DNA from: Candidatus Tectimicrobiota bacterium
Lineage (GTDB): Bacteria > JACPUC01
Assembly: GCA_016192455.1 (NCBI GenBank)
Contig: JACPUC010000030.1
Coordinates: forward strand, 62,001-126,000
Direction of reading: 5' to 3'
Length of the DNA: 64,000 nucleotides
A program made the translations under genes and the position numbers. Under the pieces are notes generated by a model. It had not been told where the DNA came from, searched no databases, and saw only the letters and a program-made list of their open reading frames with translations. The first letter of the stretch is position 1, and every line of letters starts with the position of its first letter. Of this stretch, positions 47,451-55,961 are shown in pieces.

Positions 47451-47588
47451 GTGGAGGACACCGGCCGCGCGACCGTCAGCCTCACCGCGCCAGGCGTCTT
47501 GCCTGTCACCATGGGACGGGATAATGACAGACAGGATGCTCCGCCTACGGGGAACAAGGCGCCGCCAGAACTCCTGCCTCGGGCGCTT

Positions 47589-47674
47589 CCGGTCTGTCAG
47601 CGCACCCTTGAGACACACCTCTCCGTGTGAATCCGTGTCCATCCGTGGTTCCGCGCGCATCCGGTCTGTCAGCG
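47589..47674. repeat. CCGGTCTGTCAGCG direct repeat pair
   Basis: CCGGTCTGTCAGCG occurs at 47589-47602 and 47661-47674, each followed within 10 bp by TTGAG. They flank a CCGTGT-rich stretch. Confidence 0.65.
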
Positions 47675-47702
47675 AAATTTTGAGCTACGCAAGCAGGGTG
47701 AT

Positions 47703-48401
47703 TCAGAGGTAGGCCGGCAGGTCGGTGAGTGAGGGCATTGAAGGGCAGTCGGCGTCGGGATGGAGCCGGTGGGGGTCGAGGAGGAGCGGCTGCATGCCGG
47801 CGGCGCGGGCGCCGAGGACATCGGCGTAGTAGTTGTCGCCGACGTGCAGGGCGCGCTGCGGCGCCACGCCGGCCTGGGCCAACGCATGCTGGAAGATGCC
47901 GGCATCCGGCTTCGAGGAGCCGACGAGCATGGAGGCGTGGATGCCGTCGAAGTAAGGGCTGAGGCCGTGCTCATCGCAGTGGCGGCTCAGGGAGGCGTCC
48001 CAGTTGGAGATGATCCCCAGGTGGTAGCCGGTGCCGCGCAGCTCGCGCAGCAGCTCGTGGACCCCCGGCGGGCAGACCATCTTTTGCTCTTGGCGGAGGG
48101 CGCGCTGCTTTTCCTGCACCTGCTCGATGAGCTCCGGGGTGATCGGCGCGATCCCAACCGCCTCGAGGAAGGCGCGGAAGAACTCCTCCTCAAGCGCCTT
48201 CGGCGACACCCCCGCATCGCGCAGGCGGGCGTCGAAGCTGCTCATCGCCTGGCGGGCCCAGCGCATGCCAGCGGCGCGCTGCTGCGGGGAGACGCGCCAG
48301 CCGAGCTGCTCGAGGACGGTGTAGAAGACCTCCTCGTGCGACGGCCGGTGGTAGACGAGGGTCTCCCCCATATCGAAGAAGATGGCGTCATACTTCCGCA
48401 C
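47703..48401 (-). CDS. HAD-family hydrolase
   Basis: 232-residue haloacid-dehalogenase-superfamily phosphatase. Motif I is FFDMGETLV (D in second position replaced by G-E-T form, nucleophile Asp10), motif II ISNWD, motif III lysine in GSSKPDAGIF, motif IV HVGDNYYADVLGA. A helical cap spans about 20-100, as in the C1 subfamily. Close to YjjG/REG-2-like phosphatases; substrate unknown. It precedes the RidA gene in gene order but is transcribed after it. Confidence 0.92.
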   Translation of the reverse strand: MRKYDAIFFDMGETLVYHRPSHEEVFYTVLEQLGWRVSPQQRAAGMRWARQAMSSFDARLRDAGVSPKALEEEFFRAFLEAVGIAPITPELIEQVQEKQRALRQEQKMVCPPGVHELLRELRGTGYHLGIISNWDASLSRHCDEHGLSPYFDGIHASMLVGSSKPDAGIFQHALAQAGVAPQRALHVGDNYYADVLGARAAGMQPLLLDPHRLHPDADCPSMPSLTDLPAYL

Positions 48402-48479
48402 GGGACCCTCCGCTCCGTTGCCGCCAGGGGCGCCGCAGGACCGCCTCCCCCGCCGCGCGCGGCGCCACCGGCGCGCCGT

Positions 48480-48884
48480 TCAGGCCACCAGGGCGATGCA
48501 GTCGATCTCCACCATCATCCCCTCGATCGCTAGTTTGCGCACCTCGACCATGGTGGAGACCGGCGGGTTGTGCACGTCGATGAACTCCGCCCGCACGTTG
48601 CGCACCGGCCACTGGTGGTTGGCGATGTCGAGGAGGTAGATGGTCATCTTCACCACGTCCTTGAACGCCGCCCCGGCCAGCTCGAGGTGCCGCTTGAGGT
48701 TCCGAAAGGTGGCGCGCGCCTGGGCTTCGATGTCGCCGGCACCGATGACCTTCATGTTCTCATCCAGCGGTCCCTGGCCGGCAATGAAGACGAACGAAGC
48801 GGGATTCTTTACTCTGATCGCATGGCTGTACCCGCGCGGGATGGACTTCATGGCGCCGGATGGATTGAAGAACTCACGTTCCAA
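48480..48884 (-). CDS. RidA/YjgF-family protein
   Basis: 134-residue RidA-family protein. Members deaminate reactive enamine/imine intermediates. Visible are Y-S-H-A-I-R-V, FVFIAGQGPLDENMK, QARATFRNLKRHLELAGAAFKDVVKMTIYLLD and, near the end, the STMVEV...IEIDCIALV segment. The conserved arginine of RidA (in R-P-A/T) is here replaced by the NPPVSTMVEV context without a clear Arg, so it may belong to a non-deaminating Rid subgroup. It lies between the HAD and bicupin genes, all minus-strand, with gaps of 78 and 121 bp. Confidence 0.87.
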   Translation of the reverse strand: MEREFFNPSGAMKSIPRGYSHAIRVKNPASFVFIAGQGPLDENMKVIGAGDIEAQARATFRNLKRHLELAGAAFKDVVKMTIYLLDIANHQWPVRNVRAEFIDVHNPPVSTMVEVRKLAIEGMMVEIDCIALVA

Positions 48885-49005
48885 GGCTCAGCTCCTTCCT
48901 CGCTGGTGATGACCTCCGTGGCCGAGATTGATCCAGAATCGCACTGCTCACCGGCTGGCCGGGAGGGGGGATTGCGCTTGCCAGCCACCGCTCGGCCCGC
49001 CCGTC

Positions 49006-50112
49006 TCAGGCGCCGGAGAGCAGCATCGGCGTGAACGTCTTCTCCACGCGCTGCTGGTGGCCGTTCTCCGCGTAGGCTTCCTCGCGGGAGAGGTTGAAGG
49101 TGTCGTAGATCGGCTTGTCGCTTATCACGAAGAAGCGGCTCTCCTCTGCCGCGGTGTTGACATGTTCATGCCAGTACCACGGTGGGATCATGAAGAGGTC
49201 GCCCGGCGCCCAGTTGAAACGCTCGCCGTTCAGGACGCTGTAGCCGGCGCCGTCGAGGACGAAGCAGATGGCGCTGCTGGTGTGCCGGTGGGCGCGGGTG
49301 TGCTCGCCGGGCCGCAGGAGCTGCGCGTAGCAGGCCATGGTCGGCAGCACCGGCCCCTGCCGGAAGGGATTGACGTACTCCAGGAGGATGCCGTCAAAAG
49401 GGCTGCCCTCTGATCCCTGCAAGTACTGCAGCGCGCGCGCGGTCTCCGTCCAGCGGTAGGTCGCCAGCGGCACGGGTTCCGCGTAGGTCTCCCAGGTGGG
49501 GCGCGCGAAGCCCATCCAGTTGGCCGTATACCCCAGCGGCTTGGTGAAGGGATGGCGGGCCTCCGGATAGGCATTGAAGAAGCTCACCTGCATGAGCTGG
49601 TTGAACGGGTAGTCGAGGGCGTCCACCCAGATGATGGGCTCGGTGGTCTCGTTGCCGTGGTCGTGCCAGGTCCAGCTTGGGGTGAGGATGAGGTCGCGCT
49701 CCTCCATGTAGAGCGGCTCCCCCTGCACGGCGGTGTAGGAGCCTCTTCCCTTGACGATGAAACGGATGGCATTGGCCAGGTGGCGGTGCGCCGGCGCCAC
49801 TTCGCCCGGTTTCACCAACTGCACGGCGGCGCCGATGGTGTGGGTGGTGCCCATGATGTGCCGCAGGGCGGGGTTGACCAGCTCGAACGAACGCCGCTCG
49901 GCGCCCCGCTCGAGGTCCACCAGCTCGCCGGCGCGCCGCAGGTAGTGCAGCAGCACCTCCCACTTCCACAGGTAGGGCGCATAGCTCACCTTCGGCTGGG
50001 GGGTGATCAGGCTCGTGTAGTAGGCCCAGGTCGGCGTGAGGTTCTGCTTCAGCAACTCGGCGTTGAGCCGTTCGAGCTCGACATCCCGGCTCGCCTCGGT
50101 GCGGCTTGCCAT
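49006..50112 (-). CDS. Gentisate 1,2-dioxygenase-like double-cupin enzyme (paralogue)
   Basis: 368-residue bicupin similar to the 38625-39683 protein. The first cupin has APAHRHLANAIRFIVKGRG and WTWHDHGNE; the second has TRAHRHTSSAICFVLDGAG and WYWHEHVN. ATG 50112 lies behind GGAGGAGAG, which decided the start. The two paralogues differ strongly in the N-terminal 60 residues. It lies with RidA and HAD genes, consistent with a small catabolic cluster. Ring-cleavage function is inferred from the family. Confidence 0.88.
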   Translation of the reverse strand: MASRTEASRDVELERLNAELLKQNLTPTWAYYTSLITPQPKVSYAPYLWKWEVLLHYLRRAGELVDLERGAERRSFELVNPALRHIMGTTHTIGAAVQLVKPGEVAPAHRHLANAIRFIVKGRGSYTAVQGEPLYMEERDLILTPSWTWHDHGNETTEPIIWVDALDYPFNQLMQVSFFNAYPEARHPFTKPLGYTANWMGFARPTWETYAEPVPLATYRWTETARALQYLQGSEGSPFDGILLEYVNPFRQGPVLPTMACYAQLLRPGEHTRAHRHTSSAICFVLDGAGYSVLNGERFNWAPGDLFMIPPWYWHEHVNTAAEESRFFVISDKPIYDTFNLSREEAYAENGHQQRVEKTFTPMLLSGA

Positions 50113-50566
50113 GCTTCGCTCTCCTCCCACGCCTCCCTGCCACGGACGGCGGCGCGGGAACGCCGCCGCGGCGGGCGGCGCCCTCGGTGGGTCCAGGTCG
50201 CCTCCGGCCGGCGTGGCCGCCGGGAGGGTCACGGACCCTGGCAGGCCGGCATGCATCCCAGGAAGCCGCTGGATGTCCTGCCCTTGCAGCCGATACGTCG
50301 GCGGCAGCCGTTTTTCACAGTCGTTATAGAGTATCCCCAGGAGACGGCCAAGATCAACGGCATTCCACGCTGAACCGAGTAACAGACGCGCGCGGCCGTT
50401 GCCGGCTCAGACCCCGACGGCGAATTGACACCCTGAAGCTCTCTCATCTACAATCCTTGCGTGGGTTCGAGCTCCGGCCTGGGGCGGCGCCTCGGAAGTC
50501 TCGCTGCGTGTGCGGCGAGCGGCAGATTTGCGCATACTACCTGGAGACAGTGACGGGAACGCAACC
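50113..50566. other. Divergent intergenic region with promoter
   Basis: 454 bp between the bicupin and CoxG-like genes. It contains the strong promoter at 50425-50454. A TTATAG box near 50325 might serve either strand. No gene seen. Confidence 0.5.
50425..50454 (+). promoter_or_regulatory. Near-consensus sigma70 promoter
   Basis: TTGACA (50425-50430), 18-bp spacer, TACAAT (50449-50454). It should drive coxG-like, pilT and pilU, with a leader of about 105 nt. Confidence 0.75.
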
Positions 50567-51013
50567 ATGGAGTTTCACGAGACCTTTACGATCAAGGCCC
50601 CAATTCAACAGGTGTGGGATTTCCTCTGGAACCCGCGGCAGATGTTGGAGTGCGTGCCGGGCTGCGAAGACGTGGAGCAGGTGGATGAGAACAACTTCCG
50701 CGTCCTGCTGAAGGTGAAGGTCGGCTTCCTGTCGGCCAACTTCAAGGCGAAGCTGAGCGTCACGGAGAAGAAGCCGCCGCACTTCTTCACCTCGGTTGGC
50801 ACCGGCGAGGACTCGCGGCTCGGCAGCTTGGTGAAGCAGAGCAATACGGTGACCCTCACCGAGCTCTCTCCGGGCGCGACCGAGGTGGACCTGAAGTCGG
50901 AAGTGAGCATGTTCGGCAAGCTGGGCACCCTCGGCTACAGCGTCATTAAAGGCAAGGCGGCGAAGCTCACCGAGGAGTTTGCTGCGAACGTGCGGCAGCG
51001 GTTGGAGAAGTAG
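50567..51013 (+). CDS. SRPBCC/CoxG-family protein
   Basis: 148-residue START-like (SRPBCC) protein of the CoxG type. It has FHETFTIKAPIQQVWDFLWNPRQMLECVPGCEDVEQ, the classical opening, and then VLLKVKVGFLSANFKAKLSV and GKLGTLGYSVIKGKAAKL. CoxG proteins are known with CO dehydrogenase-type molybdenum hydroxylases, where they help membrane attachment, but no cox genes are present. It begins the transcript that continues into pilT (41-bp gap). Why a CoxG-like lipid- or ligand-binding protein precedes pilus motors is unclear. Confidence 0.88.
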   Translation: MEFHETFTIKAPIQQVWDFLWNPRQMLECVPGCEDVEQVDENNFRVLLKVKVGFLSANFKAKLSVTEKKPPHFFTSVGTGEDSRLGSLVKQSNTVTLTELSPGATEVDLKSEVSMFGKLGTLGYSVIKGKAAKLTEEFAANVRQRLEK

Positions 51014-51054
51014 CCGGACGAGACCTCGGCCGGCGGGCTACAGGGAGCGTGGGC

Positions 51055-52119
51055 ATGGATATCTCGGAACTCCTGATGTTTGCCGTCAAGCAGGGCGCTT
51101 CGGACGTTCATCTGAGCTCCGGAGAGCCGCCCATCGTGCGCGTCTCGGGCGACATGAAGCGGGTGAAGGTGCCGGTGCTGACGAAGGAAGAAGTCCACGG
51201 CATGATCTACGACGTCATGAACGATAACCAGCGCAAGGTCTTTGAAGAGATCTACGAGCTGGACTTCTCCATCGATCTCGGCACGGTGGCCCGCTTCCGC
51301 GTCAACGCCTTCCGGCAGCGGCGCGGCGAGGCGGCGGTGTTCCGGCAGATTCCCACCGAAATCCTCAGCATGGAGCAGCTTGGCCTGCCGCCGATCTGCC
51401 GCGAGCTCTGCGACCGCGAGCGCGGCCTCATCCTCTGCACCGGCCCCACCGGCAGCGGCAAGTCCACCACGCTGGCGGCCATGGTCGATTTCATCAACCG
51501 CGAGAAAGCCGGGCACATCCTCACCGTGGAGGACCCCATCGAGTTCGTGCACCAGTCGAAGAACTGCCTCATCAGCCAGCGCGAGCTGGGGCCGCACACG
51601 CACTCCTTCGCCAATGCCCTGAAGAGCGCCCTGCGCGAGGACCCCGATTACATCCTGGTGGGCGAGATGCGCGACCTCGAGACCATTTCGCTGGCCCTCA
51701 CCGCGGCGGAGACCGGCCACCTCGTCTTCGGCACCCTGCACACCAGCAGCGCCCCGAAGACCGTGGACCGCATCATCGACGTCTTCCCCTCGGCGCAGCA
51801 GGCGCAGGTGCGCGCCATGTTTGCCGAGTCGATCGTGGCGGTGATCTCCCAGGCCCTGCTGCGCCGCAAGGAGAAGGGCCGCGTCGGTGCCCAGGAGATC
51901 ATGATCGGCGTGCCGGCGGTGCGCAACCTCATCCGCGAGGGGAAGATTCACCAGATTCCCTCGGCCATTCAGACCGGCCAGAAGTTCGGCATGCAGACGC
52001 TCGAACAGGCGGTGCTGACGCTCTACGAGAAGGGGATCGTCAGCCGGGAGGAGGCCTTGCTCAAGTGCCCCGGCCTCTTCCGCGAAGAGCAGGTGGAGCA
52101 GCGCAAGGCGGTGGCGTAG
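51055..52119 (+). CDS. pilT: Twitching-motility retraction ATPase PilT
   Basis: 354-residue hexameric ATPase that drives type IV pilus retraction. It has the N-terminal LLMFAVKQGASDVHLSSGEPPIVRV, Walker A GPTGSGKSTTLA, the Asp box ILTVEDPIEFVH, Walker B ILVGEMRD, His box GHLVFGTLHT and the PilT-specific VRNLIREGKIHQIPS (relating to the AIRNLIRE motif). ATG 51055 is 7 nt after CAGGGAG; a GTG lies 6 bp earlier. Other pilus genes are not in the window. PilT and PilU together are typical of proteobacterial-type pili. Confidence 0.95.
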   Translation: MDISELLMFAVKQGASDVHLSSGEPPIVRVSGDMKRVKVPVLTKEEVHGMIYDVMNDNQRKVFEEIYELDFSIDLGTVARFRVNAFRQRRGEAAVFRQIPTEILSMEQLGLPPICRELCDRERGLILCTGPTGSGKSTTLAAMVDFINREKAGHILTVEDPIEFVHQSKNCLISQRELGPHTHSFANALKSALREDPDYILVGEMRDLETISLALTAAETGHLVFGTLHTSSAPKTVDRIIDVFPSAQQAQVRAMFAESIVAVISQALLRRKEKGRVGAQEIMIGVPAVRNLIREGKIHQIPSAIQTGQKFGMQTLEQAVLTLYEKGIVSREEALLKCPGLFREEQVEQRKAVA

Positions 52120-52211
52120 CGAACCGGCGCGGGCGGGCGTGAGGCTGGCGGCGCCGGCCGCCGCGGCCGCGAGGGCCGGCACGAACCCTTTGCACGCAGG
52201 GGGACCCTGCA

Positions 52212-53321
52212 ATGACCATCAAGGACCTGTTGAAGATCATGGTGGAGCGCGACGCCTCGGACGTCTACTTGACGGCGGAGGCGCCCCCGATGTACCGCAT
52301 CGACGGCGTCAACCGACCCGCCGGCAAAACGCCGCTCACCGCCCAGATGACCGACGCCCTGGCCGCCTCTGCGATGACTGAAAAGCAGCGAGCCGAGTTC
52401 GACGAGACCATGGAGATGAACCTCGCCCTCTACTACCCCGAGCTGGGGCGCTTCCGCGTCAACATCTTCCGGCAGCGCGGCTGCACCGGCATGGTCATCC
52501 GGCAGATCAAGGTCGATATCGTGACGATGGACCAGCTCAAGCTGCCGCCGATTATCAAAGACGTCATTATGACAAAGCGCGGCCTCATCGTCGTCGTCGG
52601 CGCCACCGGCTCGGGGAAATCGACCTCGCTGGCCGCCATGATCGACTACCGCAACACCCACGAGGCGGGGCACATCATCACCATCGAGGACCCGGTGGAA
52701 TTCGTCCACCCGCATAAGAAATCCGTCGTCACGCAGCGCGAGGTCGGCATGGACACGCACTCCTTCCACGCCGCCCTGAAGAACACCCTGCGCCAGGCGC
52801 CCGACGTCATCCTCATCGGCGAAATCCGCGACACCGAGACCATGGAGGCCGCCATCACCTTCGCCGAGACCGGCCACCTCTGCCTGGGAACGCTGCACTC
52901 GAACAACGCCAACCAGGCGATGGAGCGCATCCTCAACTTCTTCCCCCAGGAGCGCCACGAGCAGATTCTCTTGCAGCTCGCCCTCAACCTGCGCTCCATC
53001 ATCTCGCAGCGCCTGGTGCGCACGGTGGACGGCAAGCGCGCCGCCGCCGTGGAGATTCTCCTCAACACGCCGCGCATGGCCGACCTGATCATGAAGGGAG
53101 AGATCGAGAGCCTGAAGGACACCATGGAGCACAGCATTCAGGACGGCATGCAGACCTTCGACCAGGCGCTCTTCAAGCTCTACCAGGAGGGCCGCATCTC
53201 CTACGAGGACGCCCTGGCCAATGCCGACAGCGCCAACAACCTGCGTCTGAAGATCAAGATGGCGAAGCTCGACGAAGGCGCCGAAGAGGAGGTGGAGGAG
53301 AAGAGCTCGTTGAAGATTTGA
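52212..53321 (+). CDS. pilU: PilT-paralogue ATPase PilU
   Basis: 369-residue PilT-like ATPase. It has LLKIMVERDASDVYLTAEAPP, Walker A GATGSGKSTSLA, IITIEDPVEFVH, ILIGEIRD and GHLCLGTLHSNN. The C-terminal part LIMKGEIESLKDTMEHSIQDGMQTFDQAL matches PilU, as does the acidic C-terminal extension (about 20 residues). PilU assists PilT in high-force retraction. 92 bp after pilT, same strand. Confidence 0.93.
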   Translation: MTIKDLLKIMVERDASDVYLTAEAPPMYRIDGVNRPAGKTPLTAQMTDALAASAMTEKQRAEFDETMEMNLALYYPELGRFRVNIFRQRGCTGMVIRQIKVDIVTMDQLKLPPIIKDVIMTKRGLIVVVGATGSGKSTSLAAMIDYRNTHEAGHIITIEDPVEFVHPHKKSVVTQREVGMDTHSFHAALKNTLRQAPDVILIGEIRDTETMEAAITFAETGHLCLGTLHSNNANQAMERILNFFPQERHEQILLQLALNLRSIISQRLVRTVDGKRAAAVEILLNTPRMADLIMKGEIESLKDTMEHSIQDGMQTFDQALFKLYQEGRISYEDALANADSANNLRLKIKMAKLDEGAEEEVEEKSSLKI

Positions 53322-53380
53322 GGGTTTCGCGGCAAGCCTCGGAAGGTTCTGCGGACGGGCCACGTCAGGGATTACTCTAG

Positions 53381-54277
53381 ATGTTGAGAACCCTCGGCAA
53401 GTGGGCTGTTGGATTGTTCGTAGGGATATTAGGGATTCCATTAAATTGGGGGATTGAGTTCTTTTCCAAATTGCGATCCAGGGAAGGGTACGTGCTTTTT
53501 TTCACAATTATCGGTGCATACGTGGCGCTCTATGCGATATTCGTAAGCCAGCACGAACGGCAATTGAATCGTGCGCTGTTTGAACGCCAAGCATTCCTTT
53601 CGATGGTCTCCTCTAACAATCGGGAGATGATTATCACAGCGATGAAAAATTTTGGACCTATCCAATCAATAGAGGTCCGGCAAGAACCATCTCTTTTCAA
53701 GCCATGGACTTGGCTACCGTGGAATTACCTCAAGCCCAATGAAAGCCCCCTCTATCTCTGGGCCCAAACTTTCTTGAACCAATGTGAACCAGGAACCTGC
53801 GGATACACTAAACCTCGTTCAGGTGATAGTTATAGGATTGACCTGCGCCTGGCAAATCTGGAAGGAGCCAACCTGGGCATGAATTGGGTTCTGCGGGCCA
53901 ATTTGAATGGAGCCGACTTACTATGGGCGAAGCTAAGTAAAGCCAATTTGCAAAGAGCCATGTTGCGCGGCGCGCTCATGGGGTCAGTCGACCTGCAGGG
54001 TGCGAATTTACGGTGGGCTGATCTACGCGAAGCTTGCATGGGTTTGGCAACATTGGTGGATACTGACCTGTTCGAAGCAGACCTGCGTAAATCTTCTTTG
54101 CGCTCAGCAGATCTGAAAAGGGCTAATGTAACGAAGGCCGATCTACGTGGTGCCGACCTTTGTTGGGCAAGGAACCTGGCAAATGATCAGATAAAAAGCG
54201 CGAAAACAAACGGCGAAACCTTATTGCCTGGTAATCCACAATGTGTGATAGAGAGGCGTTGCCCACACGCCCCCTAA
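53381..54277 (+). CDS. Membrane-anchored pentapeptide-repeat protein, AT-rich
   Basis: 298-residue protein. An N-terminal membrane helix region (WAVGLFVGILGIPLNWGI, then YVLFFTIIGAYVALYAIFV) is followed by a charged segment and, from about residue 155 to 275, pentapeptide repeats of the A(D/N)Lxx type (ANLEGANLG, ANLNGADLLWAKL, ANLQRAMLRGAL, ADLKRANVTKADLRGADLCWA), which form a right-handed beta helix. Codon use and base composition are visibly more AT-rich than all neighbours, so it was probably acquired by transfer. The gene starts 59 bp after pilU but likely has its own expression signals. Function unknown; some pentapeptide proteins protect DNA gyrase. Confidence 0.85.
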   Translation: MLRTLGKWAVGLFVGILGIPLNWGIEFFSKLRSREGYVLFFTIIGAYVALYAIFVSQHERQLNRALFERQAFLSMVSSNNREMIITAMKNFGPIQSIEVRQEPSLFKPWTWLPWNYLKPNESPLYLWAQTFLNQCEPGTCGYTKPRSGDSYRIDLRLANLEGANLGMNWVLRANLNGADLLWAKLSKANLQRAMLRGALMGSVDLQGANLRWADLREACMGLATLVDTDLFEADLRKSSLRSADLKRANVTKADLRGADLCWARNLANDQIKSAKTNGETLLPGNPQCVIERRCPHAP

Positions 54278-54477
54278 AACTTTTGAACCATCTGAGTTTC
54301 AGGTTCTCTCTGCAGGATGCTGGTGCAAGTGGTGGGTTCCACTTAAAAACGAAGAGCCAGCACAATAACTGGGAATTATACCAGTCCTCTCACCACTAAG
54401 AATCTCCTTCGACCTGAAGTGTGGAGCATCGAGAATCCCCTGCTGTGCCTGCAAAGTACGTCGCTCCCCCACTCTCC

Positions 54478-55065
54478 CTACTTCACCTCCGCGAGCAATT
54501 TCCTGAACAGCTTCAGCGACTCCTCGCCGTCCCACTGGCGGGGGCCGATGCCCATGCCGACGAGGTCGCCGCGGTGGTCGATGATGAAGGTGGTGGGGGT
54601 GCCCCGCACCATGTAGAGAATCTGCGCCGCCCCCTCCGGGTCGAGGAGGATTGGGAAGGGGATGGCGTGCTTCTTTACGAAGGGGGCCACCGCCGACTTC
54701 CCCTCGCGGTCGATGGCAACGCCCACCAGCACGAACTTGTCGTTCTTCAGGAGCTCCGACAGCTTGATGAGAGAGGCACGCTCTCGCGCGCAGTAGGGTC
54801 ACCAGGTGGCCCAGAAGTTGAGGAGCATCACCTTGCCCTTGAAGTCGCTCAGCTTCACCGTCTTGTCGTCGAGGTTCGGCAGCGCCACGTCCGGCGCCTG
54901 GATGCCGGGCGGCGCCGGGTGCAGACCGAGCGCGCCCAGCTCCTCCTTGTAGGGGTTCTCCGGAGTCGGCGGGGTCTCGGCGACCGCGCGCCGGCCAAGC
55001 AGGGCGAACGCGAGCAGCACGGCACACGCTACCAGAATGACGTTACGCCGCTGCACTGATGCCAT
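54478..55065 (-). CDS. TlpA-like thioredoxin, predicted selenoprotein (W-U-P-Y-C)
   Basis: Exported thioredoxin-fold protein of 195 residues if TGA 54801-54799 is read as selenocysteine. ATG 55065 follows AAGGAG. A hydrophobic leader (VILVACAVLLAFALLG) is followed by the TlpA/AhpC-type core: APDVALPNLDDKTVKLSDFKGKVMLLNFWATW, then U89-P-Y-C, then LIKLSELLKNDKFVLVGVAIDREG and RGTPTTFIIDHRGDLVG. In relatives the U position is the attacking Cys of W-C-P/x-x-C. The frame is otherwise intact to a TAG at 54480-54478. A SECIS-like hairpin lies 14 nt downstream. It would reduce disulphides or selenenyl/metal bonds in the periplasm. Confidence 0.85.
54771..54785 (-). promoter_or_regulatory. Putative bacterial SECIS hairpin in tlpA-like gene
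   Basis: GAGAG and CTCTC pair around the 5-nt loop CGUGC; the loop starts 18 nt after the UGA and has G as second base, as bacterial SECIS rules ask. Confidence 0.6.
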
Positions 55066-55316
55066 GAGATGCTCCTTCAACCCCGTTTCGTTCCAACCCG
55101 CCCATACAGGCCCTCGACATCGACTTGCGGCGTGGCGACGCGCGCCGCGCAAGCTTGATTCCTACCGGGCAACGCGGTCAGGCGCTGAGGTATTCCCCCA
55201 CCGCCGGGGCCCCGCCGCGGCAGGGGCCCGCCTCCACCTGGATGCCGCAGCGCGGCGGGCGCGTCTGCCTTCAGGATGAGCCGGCGGGGTCCGGGGCGGC
55301 GCGGTCGCCACGCGGC

Positions 55317-55910
55317 TCAATGCAGGGATTTCGGCCCCACGCGGATCACCGTCATCATGAGGTCGTCCTCGCCGATGCTCTTGATGGTGTGCCGCCAGTT
55401 CGTGGGGACGGTGAACCAGGAACCGGCCGGAACGGCTTTCACGACCTCCCCCTTGGCATCCATCAAAAGCCCCAGGCCCTGCTCGATGTAGCAAATCTCC
55501 GTGGTGCTCATGATCCCCACATTTCCCCCGTTGGGGATGCGCGCCTTGCGGACGGAGAACCAGACGTCATTGCCGAAGTCGACCTTGGCGATGAGCTTCG
55601 CAAAGAACTTCTCTCCCATGCCGGTCGGCTGAAAGGGGAGGGCTTCATCGGGAAGCACGACCTGCTTCTCGAAGCTGCTGATGAGGAGGTCGGGGTCGGG
55701 CACCTTGCCCATCTCCATCGTAGGCATTGGTGGTGTGCGCATCGGTTGCCCGGCGTCGGGTTGCATGCTCTGCATCGGCTGCTGCATCGGCATGGACGAG
55801 GGCGCGCCCGGTTGTCTGCGCGGCATGCTCGGCATTCCCTGCGCCAAGACGCCCGCGGAGCCGAGCCACACCACGAGCATTCCCACCACACTCGCGAGAA
55901 CCCCCCTCAT
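55317..55910 (-). CDS. Exported Met/Pro-rich cupin-type protein
   Basis: 197-residue secreted protein. ATG 55910 follows AGGGGAG and opens a signal peptide (GVLASVVGMLVVWLGSAGVLAQ). The next 45 residues are Met-, Pro- and Gln-rich (about ten Met, with PMQQPMQSMQP and PMPTMEM), suitable for binding soft metals such as copper, silver or mercury (inference). The C-terminal 120 residues form a single cupin barrel: NVGIMSTTEICYIEQGLGLLMD and AGSWFTVPTNWRHTIKSI. It is encoded 49 bp after the MerP-like selenoprotein gene on the same strand. Confidence 0.75.
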   Translation of the reverse strand: MRGVLASVVGMLVVWLGSAGVLAQGMPSMPRRQPGAPSSMPMQQPMQSMQPDAGQPMRTPPMPTMEMGKVPDPDLLISSFEKQVVLPDEALPFQPTGMGEKFFAKLIAKVDFGNDVWFSVRKARIPNGGNVGIMSTTEICYIEQGLGLLMDAKGEVVKAVPAGSWFTVPTNWRHTIKSIGEDDLMMTVIRVGPKSLH

Positions 55911-55961
55911 GGTCTCCCCTCCTACTGGAGCCACGGGCCGCCGCCGGCCGCGTCGCCTCGG

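Larger units (their letters stand above)
47061..47702. other. Gene-free repeat island
   Basis: 642 bp between two minus-strand genes with no plausible coding sequence; it is filled by several kinds of short repeats, listed separately: GAGACGCGGAG-type inverted repeats, the GGCGGTTCGCGAACCGCC palindrome, ACTGAT tandem copies and CCGGTCTGTCAGCG direct repeats. Confidence 0.7.
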
